Notes under the pieces: model-generated | Databases searched by the model: none | What the model saw: the letters and a program-made list of their open reading frames with translations, nothing else | Told to the model about the DNA's origin: nothing | Translations under genes and position numbers: made by a program | Assembly (NCBI GenBank): GCA_009773395.1 | Contig: WRPI01000003.1 | Span: 62,001 to 126,000 of the forward strand | DNA: 64,000 nucleotides | Origin: Hyphomonadaceae bacterium | GTDB lineage: Bacteria > Pseudomonadota > Alphaproteobacteria > Caulobacterales > Aquidulcibacteraceae | Direction: 5' to 3' | In this document: positions 8,934-17,776 of the stretch, in pieces | Layout of the letters: every line of letters starts with the position of its first letter | Position numbering within the stretch: the stretch's first letter is position 1

Positions 8934-10217
8934 ATGTTTATGAATTCTCAAAAAATTGAGCCTACAATTGCGAACATAGACAATGAATCTATGCAAGCAT
9001 TTTTGCGCATGAAGCGAATTGCAACCGCATTATTTTTTGCAATGGTCTTGGTTTTTGTGGTTGCCAAAACTTTTGAAAACCAATTCCCCCCAATTTCATA
9101 TTTGCGCGCTTTTGGTGAAGCTGCAATGGTCGGTGCATTGGCGGATTGGTTTGCAGTTACCGCACTGTTTAGGCGGCCTATGGGCCTCCCCATTCCCCAC
9201 ACCGCAATTATTCCAAGATCCAAAAACCGCATTGGTGATGGCTTGGGCCGCTTTATTTCTCGCAATTTCTTGCAACCGCAGCAAGTGGAATTACGGCTCG
9301 AAAAAGTGGAATTGGCCACGGGTTTTGCCAATTGGATTAATACTGACGATAGAGCGCAAAAACTCGCCGAAGGATTAGCAGCGACAGTGCCGCGTGCTTT
9401 GGGTTTGCTCAAAGACGGTCCAATATCTGATTGGTTACAACAAACAATCAAAACCCGAATACAAAACACTGATATTGCAACAGTTTTTGCTGATGGCCTT
9501 GCACTTTTGACGCGCAATAAAAGGCACAAACCAATTGTCGATTTGATAATTTTCCATTCCGATTTATTAGTGCATTCGCATGAAGCCGAATTTCGCGAAA
9601 AAGTATCGCAAAACGTCGATTGGCTTCCTAAATTACTGGCAGTCGATAATAGCGCCGCCGATGCATTACTGGACGCGATTAAGGAAACATTGCACGACGC
9701 CGCCAATAATCCCAACCATACAATCCGCGATAGAATTGACGATGCCCTAAACCACCTTCAGCACAGTTTGCGGTTTGATCCCAATATGCGTATGGATCTT
9801 GCCAATTGGATTAAGGATTTGGCCGAGCATGAAACTATCACCAAATATATTTCCTCGATTTGGGACGAAATAAAACGCGAATTGGGCGAAACCAACCCGC
9901 AAAGTCAAGCCAAACTTGCGAACGCAATTGCCAATATTTTGCGCGAAGTTGCGGCGGCATTAATTGAAAACCAAGAACTCAACGACAGCTTGAACCAAAA
10001 ACTAAAACAATGGGCGATTGATATTTCTTCAACCCAAGGCGAAGCCGTTGGCGAAATGGTTTCCGAGACCATCAAAAGCTGGGACGCTTCCACTGTTGTA
10101 AGCCAAATTGAAAATGCAGTGGGCCGCGATTTGCAATTTATTCGCATCAATGGGACGATTATTGGCGGACTTGTGGGGCTAATGATTCACACGATTAGTG
10201 AGTTCGCGTTGCGCTAA
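8934..10217 (+). CDS. DUF445 family membrane protein
   Basis: Matches the DUF445 family by the segment FGEAAMVGALADWFAVTALF followed by RRPMGLPIPHTAIIP and KNRIGDGLGRFI, the most conserved stretch of these proteins. One hydrophobic segment lies near the N-terminus (ATALFFAMVLVFVVA) and another at the very C-terminus (TIIGGLVGLMIHTI). A long helical, probably soluble, region lies between, giving a hairpin anchored at both ends. Function is unknown. Two ATGs (8934 and 8940) are close together with no convincing ribosome-binding site; the frame is open to a TTG at 8892. It converges with the metallo-hydrolase gene, overlapping it by 4 bp. Confidence 0.85.
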   Translation: MFMNSQKIEPTIANIDNESMQAFLRMKRIATALFFAMVLVFVVAKTFENQFPPISYLRAFGEAAMVGALADWFAVTALFRRPMGLPIPHTAIIPRSKNRIGDGLGRFISRNFLQPQQVELRLEKVELATGFANWINTDDRAQKLAEGLAATVPRALGLLKDGPISDWLQQTIKTRIQNTDIATVFADGLALLTRNKRHKPIVDLIIFHSDLLVHSHEAEFREKVSQNVDWLPKLLAVDNSAADALLDAIKETLHDAANNPNHTIRDRIDDALNHLQHSLRFDPNMRMDLANWIKDLAEHETITKYISSIWDEIKRELGETNPQSQAKLANAIANILREVAAALIENQELNDSLNQKLKQWAIDISSTQGEAVGEMVSETIKSWDASTVVSQIENAVGRDLQFIRINGTIIGGLVGLMIHTISEFALR

Positions 10218-11026
10218 ATAGCGACTTCCCAAGACAGCATATCATAAGCCGGTTCGGCATTTACTGGCAGGCGGGCAGTGAGTTCATCATAATCTAAATC
10301 TATATGCAAATTCGTCAAAATCGCGCGTTTTGGTTTGAGCTCTAAAATCCAGTCCATAGTTTGATCAAAATGGGCGTGGCTGGGGTGGGTGGTATAGCGC
10401 AAACAATCGACAATCAATAAATCAAGGCCAGCGAGTTTTTCCATTGTCGCTTGCGGGATAAAATTAGTGTCGTTGCAATATGCTACAGTGCCAAAACGAA
10501 AACCCAAACTCATGATGTCGCCATGCACAAGCTCCAAAGGCTCAAAAACCAACTCGCCACCCTCACCCGAAATGGTAAGGCTTTGGCCGATTTCTGGCAT
10601 TGTCATATGGTTCAAAATCGCTGGGTAATTATTGCGCTCATGCCCATGAAAAACATAAGCGAATTTTGGCAAAAGCGTTTTTGATGTTGAAGCGTTAAGA
10701 TAGGCATCGATGCGCCCACGATTAGTGAAAGCAATTGGCCGCAAATCATCAATGCCGTGGGTTTGATCTGCATGATCATGGGTGAACAATACCGCATCAA
10801 TTTTTTTCACTTTTGCTGCCAATAATTGAACCCTCAAATCAGGTGAAGTGTCAATCAAAACCCGTGTTGCCGAAACCATATCTGCACCAAATAGTTCGAC
10901 AAGCAGTGAACATCTTGTTCGGTAATTTTTTGGATTATTTGAATTGCACGCGCCCCACTCCCCGTCTGCGCGCGGCACACCGCCCGAAGAACCACAGCCC
11001 AAAATTGTCACTTTCAATTTCTTCAT
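10214..11026 (-). CDS. Metallo-beta-lactamase-fold hydrolase (PhnP/YycJ-like)
   Basis: Begins with the family-typical GCGSSGGVPR strand-loop (10-19) and carries the metal-binding motif THDHADQTHG (82-91), supplying His83, His85, Asp87 and His90. Further ligands are probably in VHGDIM and TNLHIDLDY. These features fit the PhnP / cyclic phosphodiesterase-like branch of MBL hydrolases often encoded next to tatD in Alphaproteobacteria. The substrate is unknown; a phosphodiester is a fair guess. The ATG overlaps the tatD stop by 4 bp, making this the last gene of the rlpA-tmk-holB-tatD group. Confidence 0.85.
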   Translation of the reverse strand: MKKLKVTILGCGSSGGVPRADGEWGACNSNNPKNYRTRCSLLVELFGADMVSATRVLIDTSPDLRVQLLAAKVKKIDAVLFTHDHADQTHGIDDLRPIAFTNRGRIDAYLNASTSKTLLPKFAYVFHGHERNNYPAILNHMTMPEIGQSLTISGEGGELVFEPLELVHGDIMSLGFRFGTVAYCNDTNFIPQATMEKLAGLDLLIVDCLRYTTHPSHAHFDQTMDWILELKPKRAILTNLHIDLDYDELTARLPVNAEPAYDMLSWEVAI

Positions 11027-11808
11027 TTGCTTGGCTCGCAGCGCGCGCGGGTAAATAGTGAAAAGAAATTATTATCGAGTTCTGCCTTTAATTCCTCAAT
11101 GTCGCGTTCCAGATATTGCGCCAAATATTCTACCAGATAGTTCAGAAACAAAGGCTCATTTCGTTGTCCGCGTTTGGGAATTGGTGCTAAATATGGGCAG
11201 TCGGTTTCAACCAATAATTTATCGTGAGGGATATATTTGATATTATTCCTAACGTCATCAGCATTCCTAAACGTCGCAATGCCAGAAATTGAAACATAGG
11301 CCCCAATATCGAGGCATTTTTTCAATAAATTTTCGCCCGAAGTATAGCAATGCATCAAAAGCGGAAAAGCCATATTGCGGTATTCGCTAGTCAAGATATC
11401 GCCCATAATTGCGTCTGCGCTCCTTGTATGCACTATCAATGGCAATTGGCTTGCTTGGGCGGCATGAATATGGGTCAATAACACTTGGATTTGGTCTTGT
11501 TCAGGGCTTAGTCCATAATGAAAATCCAAACCCGTTTCACCAATACCTATGACTTCTTCATGAGTGCAATATTGCGTCAACTTCTCCACGCTCAAATCCA
11601 AATGGTCTTTTGCTTCATGGGGGTGCGCACCAACGCTAAGCCAAAAATTATCCAAAGTAGTGACAATTTCAAGAATTTTCTCAAAATTTTCAATTCGGTC
11701 ACAAATTGACAGCATACCGTGAATGCCACCAGCTTTGGCTCTCGCTAAAACGTCGGGCAAATCATCATGGTATAAATGGTGATGCAAATTTACGTGGGTA
11801 TCAATCAT
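11023..11808 (-). CDS. tatD: TatD family metal-dependent hydrolase
   Basis: Amidohydrolase-fold putative deoxyribonuclease of 261 residues. Conserved elements are GETGLDFHY (the bridging Glu), LIVHTRSA, LMHCYTSG and LVETDCPYLAP with the catalytic Asp. The first metal-binding motif reads DTHVNLHH instead of the usual D-[ST]-H-x-H-L: His5 is present but the second ligand is Asn7. This may be a lineage trait rather than damage, since the rest is intact. The gene overlaps holB by 8 bp upstream and the MBL gene by 4 bp downstream. Confidence 0.9.
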   Translation of the reverse strand: MIDTHVNLHHHLYHDDLPDVLARAKAGGIHGMLSICDRIENFEKILEIVTTLDNFWLSVGAHPHEAKDHLDLSVEKLTQYCTHEEVIGIGETGLDFHYGLSPEQDQIQVLLTHIHAAQASQLPLIVHTRSADAIMGDILTSEYRNMAFPLLMHCYTSGENLLKKCLDIGAYVSISGIATFRNADDVRNNIKYIPHDKLLVETDCPYLAPIPKRGQRNEPLFLNYLVEYLAQYLERDIEELKAELDNNFFSLFTRARCEPSK

Positions 11809-12859
11809 TTTTGCTACTGGCAGTTAAGCGGGTTTTAATAAGCCGCAATGCTTCAATAACTGCCGCAGATTTGTCAAGATTATTGCCAATAGCCACCCGC
11901 AATTTACCGATTTCAATTGCCAAATCGCCAATTATTTTAGGGTTCAAATTAACACTAATCCTCGCCAATGTCGCACTTTCCCCCGGTTCAATTTCGTCGA
12001 TTTCGAGGCCAAGCCCCGATTGGGCAGTTCGGTAAAGCCAATCATCAATCAAATCGAAAATAAGCTCACAATTTTCGATTGTGGTCGCTTTATTTGCCAA
12101 AGCCATCATCGGCGCTAAAGGTGCATAAGGCATGGAGTTCAAATGCGCCGAAAGCGCGCTATAATATTCGCCAATTTTACTGGTTTTAAGCGCCAGTGCG
12201 CGCCCATATGCGCCTTTAGCCAAAGTTATGGCAGCATCATCAGAACCACCCACCAATTCCCTCAATTTTGCGCTTGGCATTGGGCGCAAATGAAACACAC
12301 GGCTACGCGAGCGCAAAGTTGGAAGCACTGCGCCGAGGGAATTGGCAATCAATATTATCAAAGCGCCTTTGGGCGGTTCTTCGAGGGTCTTCAAGAGCGC
12401 ATTAGCCGAATTCATATTGAGATCATCAGCGCAATCGACAATCGCCACCCTGTGTCCCATCGGGTTAGAGGCGCTAAGTGCAAACATTTTTGTAAGTTCG
12501 CGAATTGCGAAAATATTGACATCGCGTTTGACTTTTTGATCGTCAGGGCAAAACCTCGTGGCTACTCGCAAGTCTGGCATCGCGTCATTAGCAATTTTGC
12601 TGCAAATTTCGTCAGTTTCATCGCTGGCAAGTGGGCCTTCGTCGCTCGCTTTGGCACCAAGGTAACGGCGCGCCAAACGATAGGCCAAAGTCGCTTTGCC
12701 AATCCCTTTTGGCCCGGTAAAAATCAAGCCGTGATGCAAAGTGCCCGCATTTAGGGCTTGCGCCAATTCAGTTTCAACAGCTTCATTGCCATAAAATTCA
12801 AATACTTCGCGCGGGTGCGGCAAGCCTATGATTTGGTCGGGCGGGGTTTCAATTGCCAT
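11801..12859 (-). CDS. holB: DNA polymerase III subunit delta'
   Basis: Clamp-loader subunit. An AAA+ core carries a Walker A-like GPKGIGKAT, IVDCADDLN at Walker B, and the highly conserved ANALLKTLEEPP and SRSR sensor region. Length is 352 residues, normal for alphaproteobacterial delta'. It is followed by tatD in the same operon. The tmk stop and holB start share bases (TAATG-type overlap), so the two replication genes are tightly coupled. A metG gene usually lies between holB and tatD in relatives; it is absent here. Confidence 0.93.
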   Translation of the reverse strand: MAIETPPDQIIGLPHPREVFEFYGNEAVETELAQALNAGTLHHGLIFTGPKGIGKATLAYRLARRYLGAKASDEGPLASDETDEICSKIANDAMPDLRVATRFCPDDQKVKRDVNIFAIRELTKMFALSASNPMGHRVAIVDCADDLNMNSANALLKTLEEPPKGALIILIANSLGAVLPTLRSRSRVFHLRPMPSAKLRELVGGSDDAAITLAKGAYGRALALKTSKIGEYYSALSAHLNSMPYAPLAPMMALANKATTIENCELIFDLIDDWLYRTAQSGLGLEIDEIEPGESATLARISVNLNPKIIGDLAIEIGKLRVAIGNNLDKSAAVIEALRLIKTRLTASSKND

Positions 12860-13494
12860 TAGGAGCGCACTTCCAAAGCAGCATTCACCATTGCAAGCGC
12901 TTTTGCAAAAACTTCCTCAATTGGCAGCGATGCGTCGATTGTTTTGCATCTTTCGGGCTCAGCCGCGACAATTGCAAGAAACGCCGCACGCAAATTTTGG
13001 TGATACTCCAATTTTTTGCTTTCAAAGCGGCATTCATCATCTTTGCGAGAACCAGCGCGCGCCAGCCCGATTTCTACATCAATATCAAGAACGATGGTCA
13101 AATTGGGCTTATGTTGCGCCACAATATTATCTTCAAGGCATTTAATGACATTTTGTTCTTTGTCGCCCAAATGGCCTTGATAGGCACGGGTTGAATCGAA
13201 GAACCTATCACAAATGACTATATTGCCGCCTGCGAGCGCTGGGCGGATTATTCGCATCAAATGGTCCTCGCGAGCAGCATAATAAAGGCAAATTTCGCTC
13301 ATCGAGTTCCAACGATTGGCATCGCCTTTAAGGACCAAATCGCGTATGGCTTCTGCGCCTTCTGTTCCACCGGGTTCGCGGCTAAGCACGACTTCATGCC
13401 CGCGCGACGAAAGCTCGGCATAAAGCGATTTAATCAGCGTGGTTTTACCAGTGCCTTCGCCGCCTTCAAGAGTAATAAAAAGTGATTTGCTCAT
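12859..13494 (-). CDS. tmk: Thymidylate kinase
   Basis: Phosphorylates dTMP to dTDP. The P-loop EGGEGTGKTT (residues 10-19), DR-type motif DRFFDSTRAYQG and the SREPGGTEGAEAIR substrate loop are all intact. The ATG at 13494 gives 211 residues beginning MSKSLFITLEGG, the usual N-terminus; a TTG three codons upstream is less likely. It is co-directional with rlpA upstream and overlaps holB downstream. Confidence 0.96.
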   Translation of the reverse strand: MSKSLFITLEGGEGTGKTTLIKSLYAELSSRGHEVVLSREPGGTEGAEAIRDLVLKGDANRWNSMSEICLYYAAREDHLMRIIRPALAGGNIVICDRFFDSTRAYQGHLGDKEQNVIKCLEDNIVAQHKPNLTIVLDIDVEIGLARAGSRKDDECRFESKKLEYHQNLRAAFLAIVAAEPERCKTIDASLPIEEVFAKALAMVNAALEVRS

Positions 13495-13556
13495 GGCAAA
13501 CAAGTTACCGCCATTTCGCTTTTAAGCCAATAGCGGGATGTGGCTTGAGTATGAAC

Positions 13557-14756
13557 TTAACTAATATTCGCCATGATAACATGCGCACCGTTTACGCCAA
13601 GGCCATTGGCTTCTTCGGCTTTAATTGTGGCGCTTTGCGCGTCTTCAAATGGGCCAACCAAAACCTTGAACATATTGGCGCCATTTGATTGAACCGGAAT
13701 TATGCGAGTATTTCCAAGCGGTTCGGCATCACGAAGCGCGCGTTCGGCATTGGTGCGATTGGAAAACACGCCAATTTGCACGAAGCGATTACTGGAATTA
13801 TCGTTCGCGCTACTCGTTCGAGCAGGCGCGGCGTTGGTTGGCGTTGCGGTAGCTACGCGGGTTTGCGTGACGCGCGGCTGACTTGACCGCGTCGTCACAT
13901 TATCAATTTGCAGCGTTGCGGTTTGCTGATTGGCAGTAGTGGCAATTGTGGTCGCGCGTGGGGCTTGACCAATATAGCGAACCCTCACTTGCGCCGAGCC
14001 TTGCTCCTTGAAGCCAAGCAATTGTGCACCGCGCGCCGAAACGTCAACCAAACGATTGCCTGCAAATGGACCGCGATCATTAACCCGCGCGACAATTGAG
14101 CGGCCATTTTCAAGATTAGTGATTTCCACTAGACTTGGAATGGGCAAAGTCGGGTGGGCGACCGTCACTATATTTTCGTCAAAAACCTCGCCATTGGCAG
14201 TCGGGCGGCCATTAAAGCTATTACCATACCAAGACGCAGTGCCAGTTTCATCATAATCAGGCTCATGCGCTGGAATATACCAAATGCCGTTCACTTGATA
14301 AGGGCCACCAATTTTTTGCCATGAAGCAATATCTTCGGGGCGAACATCGGAAACTAGCGAAATATCGGCTTCTTGATTTTCACCTATTCCCAAATTCTTC
14401 ATTTCAACTTCAGCGGCGACATATTGCGCGCGAGTAGTTGCGTGCGGCGGAGCGTCATCTTCATGGGCGACTTGTCGTGGCGGCGCAACTGAAGGCGCTG
14501 CAATTGGCGTTGTGATTAAACGGCCATAACGCGGTCGCACGAGAGTTGCATTGGCTGTTCGCGGCGGCGTGGTTCGCGGGGCGCCAAGCGCGGCTGCTTC
14601 GGTGGAAATGGTGCGCAAAGGCGTTGGATTAGGCCTATTAGCAGGTTGTGCCGCAGCTTCGCCAATATTCTCGGCTTTTGCGCCATTTGGCAGAGCAAAT
14701 GCAAATGTAAAGCAAAGGCCAATCGAGGCCAATGAGGCACGCTTTTTGGTAACCAT
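13557..14756 (-). CDS. rlpA: RlpA-like septal lytic transglycosylase with SPOR domain
   Basis: Secreted cell-wall enzyme that acts at division septa. An N-terminal signal peptide ends ...ALPNGAKA. A low-complexity Pro/Thr/Ala-rich linker follows, then a double-psi beta-barrel (about 168-260) with TASWYGNSFNGRPTANGE and RVNDRGPF. The C-terminal SPOR domain (about 323-397) begins RFVQIGVFSNRTNAERAL and is predicted to bind denuded glycan. No lipobox cysteine precedes the mature protein, unlike E. coli RlpA. The ATG at 14756 is favoured by an AGGGA site 8 nt upstream; the frame opens 13 codons earlier. The usual downstream D,D-carboxypeptidase gene (dacF/dacC) is missing. Confidence 0.9.
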   Translation of the reverse strand: MVTKKRASLASIGLCFTFAFALPNGAKAENIGEAAAQPANRPNPTPLRTISTEAAALGAPRTTPPRTANATLVRPRYGRLITTPIAAPSVAPPRQVAHEDDAPPHATTRAQYVAAEVEMKNLGIGENQEADISLVSDVRPEDIASWQKIGGPYQVNGIWYIPAHEPDYDETGTASWYGNSFNGRPTANGEVFDENIVTVAHPTLPIPSLVEITNLENGRSIVARVNDRGPFAGNRLVDVSARGAQLLGFKEQGSAQVRVRYIGQAPRATTIATTANQQTATLQIDNVTTRSSQPRVTQTRVATATPTNAAPARTSSANDNSSNRFVQIGVFSNRTNAERALRDAEPLGNTRIIPVQSNGANMFKVLVGPFEDAQSATIKAEEANGLGVNGAHVIMANIS

Positions 14757-14975
14757 TCTGGTCATCCCTAATGAGCCATCCTTGATTGATGGCAAAAATA
14801 TTATGACCCTGAATTAGGCCTAAATGGGACAACTACTGCAAGAAACTAAAATAGCGATTTTCAAAATCGGTGGGATTTTATGTAAATTTGATTCAAATTA
14901 GGGGGGTCTATGCAAACGCCTTATTCTATCGAGAAAATCGGCAAGAAAGCGCGTAAAATAAAAATCAGTTCTTGC

Positions 14976-15575
14976 TTACGAAATCGCTGCGCTATCCATC
15001 ACTTTAATGGCATTGGGCAATGTCGCTCCATAATAATGGGCAGTTGGTGCCAGATAAATAATATAATAATTCAAACCATTTTTATTGACTGCTTGCGCCA
15101 GCGCACTCATGGTCAGTCCCTCGGCGGTGCGCATAGTTAGTTCAAACCTTATTCCCCTTTGGCCGGAAATGGTAATTGGACGTGGCGTTTTGGTTTCCAC
15201 GCGCAAATATCCAAGTTCGGTCAAAGCACGGCCTACATATTCCATTTGTTCGGACAAGGACATGTTGGCAGATGGCCGTGGCGATGGATGGGTGTTGCGA
15301 TTACCTTGCGGGCCAATCATCAATGGATCTTCCGCGCCCAAGCCTTGAGAGACGTAAAGCCGATTTAACAGAACCCCGTCAATTGTTAGAAGTCGAACTT
15401 TCTTGTTGTTTTGGAACCAAGTCGCGCTTAAATCCGACCAATTCCTGTCCAACTGCACAGTTTGACCAGCCCCAAAAGCGCCGGGTGGTGCAAGGACTGG
15501 CGAACTTGCACACGCACTTAAAGCAAGGGCCAAAGCGGCGGCAAGGATGATTTTTGATTTATTTTTCATGTTCAT
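14976..15575 (-). CDS. Hypothetical lipoprotein
   Basis: 199 residues beginning with a typical lipoprotein signal (charged MNMKNKSK, a hydrophobic alanine-rich core, lipobox LSAC). The mature part has no motif I recognise; it is mixed alpha/beta in appearance with RNWSDLSATWF and GQRGIRFELTMRT stretches. It is the last gene of a three-gene unit with the M48 protease (4-bp overlap) and a secreted protein, so it may be a partner or substrate of that protease in the envelope. Function unknown. Confidence 0.75.
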   Translation of the reverse strand: MNMKNKSKIILAAALALALSACASSPVLAPPGAFGAGQTVQLDRNWSDLSATWFQNNKKVRLLTIDGVLLNRLYVSQGLGAEDPLMIGPQGNRNTHPSPRPSANMSLSEQMEYVGRALTELGYLRVETKTPRPITISGQRGIRFELTMRTAEGLTMSALAQAVNKNGLNYYIIYLAPTAHYYGATLPNAIKVMDSAAIS

Positions 15576-16876
15576 TGTTCCAATTGGCTTATCAAATCTT
15601 GTATTATCCAGGCATCTTCGGCATTTGGCGCCGCGGCGACATAGGCTTTATAAGCTGCCAATGCTTCGGGCTTTTTATCTTGGCGACGGTATATTTCGCC
15701 AATTTGTCGGTTGGTTTCAACTGGTGCATCTTGCGCTAACAGCGCCTCTTGATAGGCTCCGAGCGCAGAGGCAAAGTCCCCTTCTCGGCCACGCAATCTA
15801 AGCGCCTCACCTTTGTAAAAATTCAAAACGCCAGCATCTGCTTTGTCTATCAATAAATTATTGATAACGAAAATAGTCTGGCCAAAATCGCGCCGCCTCA
15901 AATCATCGCGTAGCCAATTTGACAAATAAGGCCGAATGCGATTGCGGTAATCTGCACGCTTTTGCACATCGCTACTGCTTGCTGATTGGTTTTGCTGATT
16001 TAACTCCATATCATATTTGCGCAACGCTTCAATCCGTTCGAGTTCAAGCGGGTGCGAACCGAACACATTTATCCTAGTCGGCGAACGGCGCTTACGCTCC
16101 TCGTCCGAAGCCGCAGTTTCATCAATTTGCCGCCGCCAAATATTTTCGCCCGCCCGTGGGTAATATCCGCCACTCAAGGCAAAGTCATAACCATAAATAT
16201 CTGCTGCCGCTTCTTTGTCGCGGTTATATCCAAGAAATGAAGCCAAAGAGCCAAGGTAAACAATGTCAATCAAAGTAGATGTTGAATTCATGATATTGTT
16301 AGCAGCGCCAATTGAATTAGCGTTAGCCGCAGCCGAAGCAGCAGCCACAGTTAACAGTAAACTAAGTGCGAGAGTAGCCGCCTGCCGGTCCTTATATTCT
16401 TGATAAGTTTGCACTGAATGCGATCGCAAATAATGGCCAGCTTCATGCCCCAAAACAAATGCGAGTTCGTCCTCGCTTTGCACCCGCAATAATAGCCCAG
16501 TCCAAACTTCAGTATAGCCATTTGGCGCAACTGAAGCGTTGAAAAAAGGTCTTTCCATCACATAAGTGCGCACTTCCATGCTTCGAGCGCCCAAAATCCT
16601 AGCAACAACAGATTGGACATAAGTTTCCAATTCGCGGTGTGAAGTTCGCTCCCCTGATGTTGATGCTTTAAGTTCGACCTTGGAAGCTTCGGACCAAATG
16701 CCAGCTTCGAGGGAATTTGCTATTGGCTGCTGATTATTGCTGCGCAACGGGTTTTCGCGCGACAAATCAACGCCTGCAATTTTCGCCGCATTTACATCAA
16801 TTGCATAAGTCGCGATCGGGCTCAAACTCAGGTTTAACGCCAAAATTGTGCTTAGAAATTTAGCAGGTTTCTGCAT
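15572..16876 (-). CDS. Periplasmic M48 family metalloprotease with TPR-like C-terminus
   Basis: Zinc metallopeptidase of the BepA/LoiP type. After a signal peptide (core ILALNLSLSPIATYA) comes the catalytic HEAGH (144-148), with the third ligand probably in KEAAADIYGYD. Unlike HtpX it has no multi-spanning membrane domain, so it is expected in the periplasm, where such enzymes act on misfolded outer-membrane proteins. The C-terminal third contains two helical repeats resembling TPRs (GEALRLRGREGDFASALGAY and GEIYRRQDKKPEALAAYKAY). The stop overlaps the lipoprotein start by 4 bp and the upstream gene by 1 bp. Confidence 0.88.
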   Translation of the reverse strand: MQKPAKFLSTILALNLSLSPIATYAIDVNAAKIAGVDLSRENPLRSNNQQPIANSLEAGIWSEASKVELKASTSGERTSHRELETYVQSVVARILGARSMEVRTYVMERPFFNASVAPNGYTEVWTGLLLRVQSEDELAFVLGHEAGHYLRSHSVQTYQEYKDRQAATLALSLLLTVAAASAAANANSIGAANNIMNSTSTLIDIVYLGSLASFLGYNRDKEAAADIYGYDFALSGGYYPRAGENIWRRQIDETAASDEERKRRSPTRINVFGSHPLELERIEALRKYDMELNQQNQSASSSDVQKRADYRNRIRPYLSNWLRDDLRRRDFGQTIFVINNLLIDKADAGVLNFYKGEALRLRGREGDFASALGAYQEALLAQDAPVETNRQIGEIYRRQDKKPEALAAYKAYVAAAPNAEDAWIIQDLISQLEQ

Positions 16877-17613
16877 TAGAGCGGCAAATCTTTGAACAAT
16901 GATTCGATATGGGTTTTGGCGCCTGCTTCGGTTCTAATATCCACGCCAAGACCAACAATCTCGAATTTGTGCCAAATAACGCGCCCAGTTTGTAGATCAA
17001 CTACCGAGGCTTCAACCGCTTGGCTCGCCATCGGTATTCCTACACCACCAATAGCAGCGCCAATCATCATCAATTTACGAGCACCCGATGAATATGAGCC
17101 TTTGACTTTGACAAAAAGCGCGTAACGTGGCGCATTTGCGGCGCCGCGTGCATCGGCAGGAATCAGAAGCGATGCCCCCTCCCCGATCGTCCAATCAAAA
17201 CTGGTTTTGGTCGGCAATTTACCCGTTCCATAAGCATAAGCATGTGACATTATTGAGGCATCAACAGCGTCATTTAGTTTTAGGACTTGCAATGCTGCGT
17301 CATCAGTAATTGTGGTTGGGTCGGCACGGGAAATAACATAGCCTTGTGCGGTCAATCTCGCGCTAATGGCTTGCTCAATATGACGGCGTGCATTTTCGGC
17401 CCATTCCAATTTCGGATCTGCTGTGCCAGTGGCGGTCAATTCGCTTAAAGTAATGTCGGCCTTCATCGCTAGAATTACTGTTCCAGACATCGGCCTTTCA
17501 ATCGCAACATGGTTCGGAATTGGTTGCGCAAGCGAAATAGTAGGAGCAAAAGCTATGAGGCCAAATGCCAAAACCATGCTTCGAAATATATTTGTCAATT
17601 TTGCCAATTCCAC
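16876..17613 (-). CDS. Secreted hypothetical protein upstream of M48 protease
   Basis: 245 residues starting at GTG 17613, with a signal peptide ending near PTISLAQP. The remainder is soluble; it includes EWAENARRHIEQAISARLTAQ, the kind of helix seen in periplasmic proteins that assemble with lipoproteins, and a glycine-rich MMIGAAIGGVGIPMASQA stretch. No family is recognised. It heads the operon with the M48 protease and lipoprotein and is divergent from mccB across about 160 bp. A role in envelope quality control is inferred from the neighbours only. Confidence 0.7.
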   Translation of the reverse strand: MELAKLTNIFRSMVLAFGLIAFAPTISLAQPIPNHVAIERPMSGTVILAMKADITLSELTATGTADPKLEWAENARRHIEQAISARLTAQGYVISRADPTTITDDAALQVLKLNDAVDASIMSHAYAYGTGKLPTKTSFDWTIGEGASLLIPADARGAANAPRYALFVKVKGSYSSGARKLMMIGAAIGGVGIPMASQAVEASVVDLQTGRVIWHKFEIVGLGVDIRTEAGAKTHIESLFKDLPL

Positions 17614-17776
17614 GCCCCAGTTTCAAAAATAAAGTTTTGTGCTTTTGGGATTGTTAACACCAAGTGCGCGCAAATCAAGCCAGCCTCGCTGCATTTTTCA
17701 AATCACTCGGAATAAGAGTATTTACTAATTACTATAATTGTTTAGTTTCAAACTTTGCACCGACAAGGTTTTGAAA

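Noticed and set aside
8948-9715. 255-codon minus-strand frame
   Set aside because: Antisense to the DUF445 gene, whose protein motifs are clear.
12143-12754. 203-codon plus-strand frame
   Set aside because: Antisense to holB with no recognisable domain.
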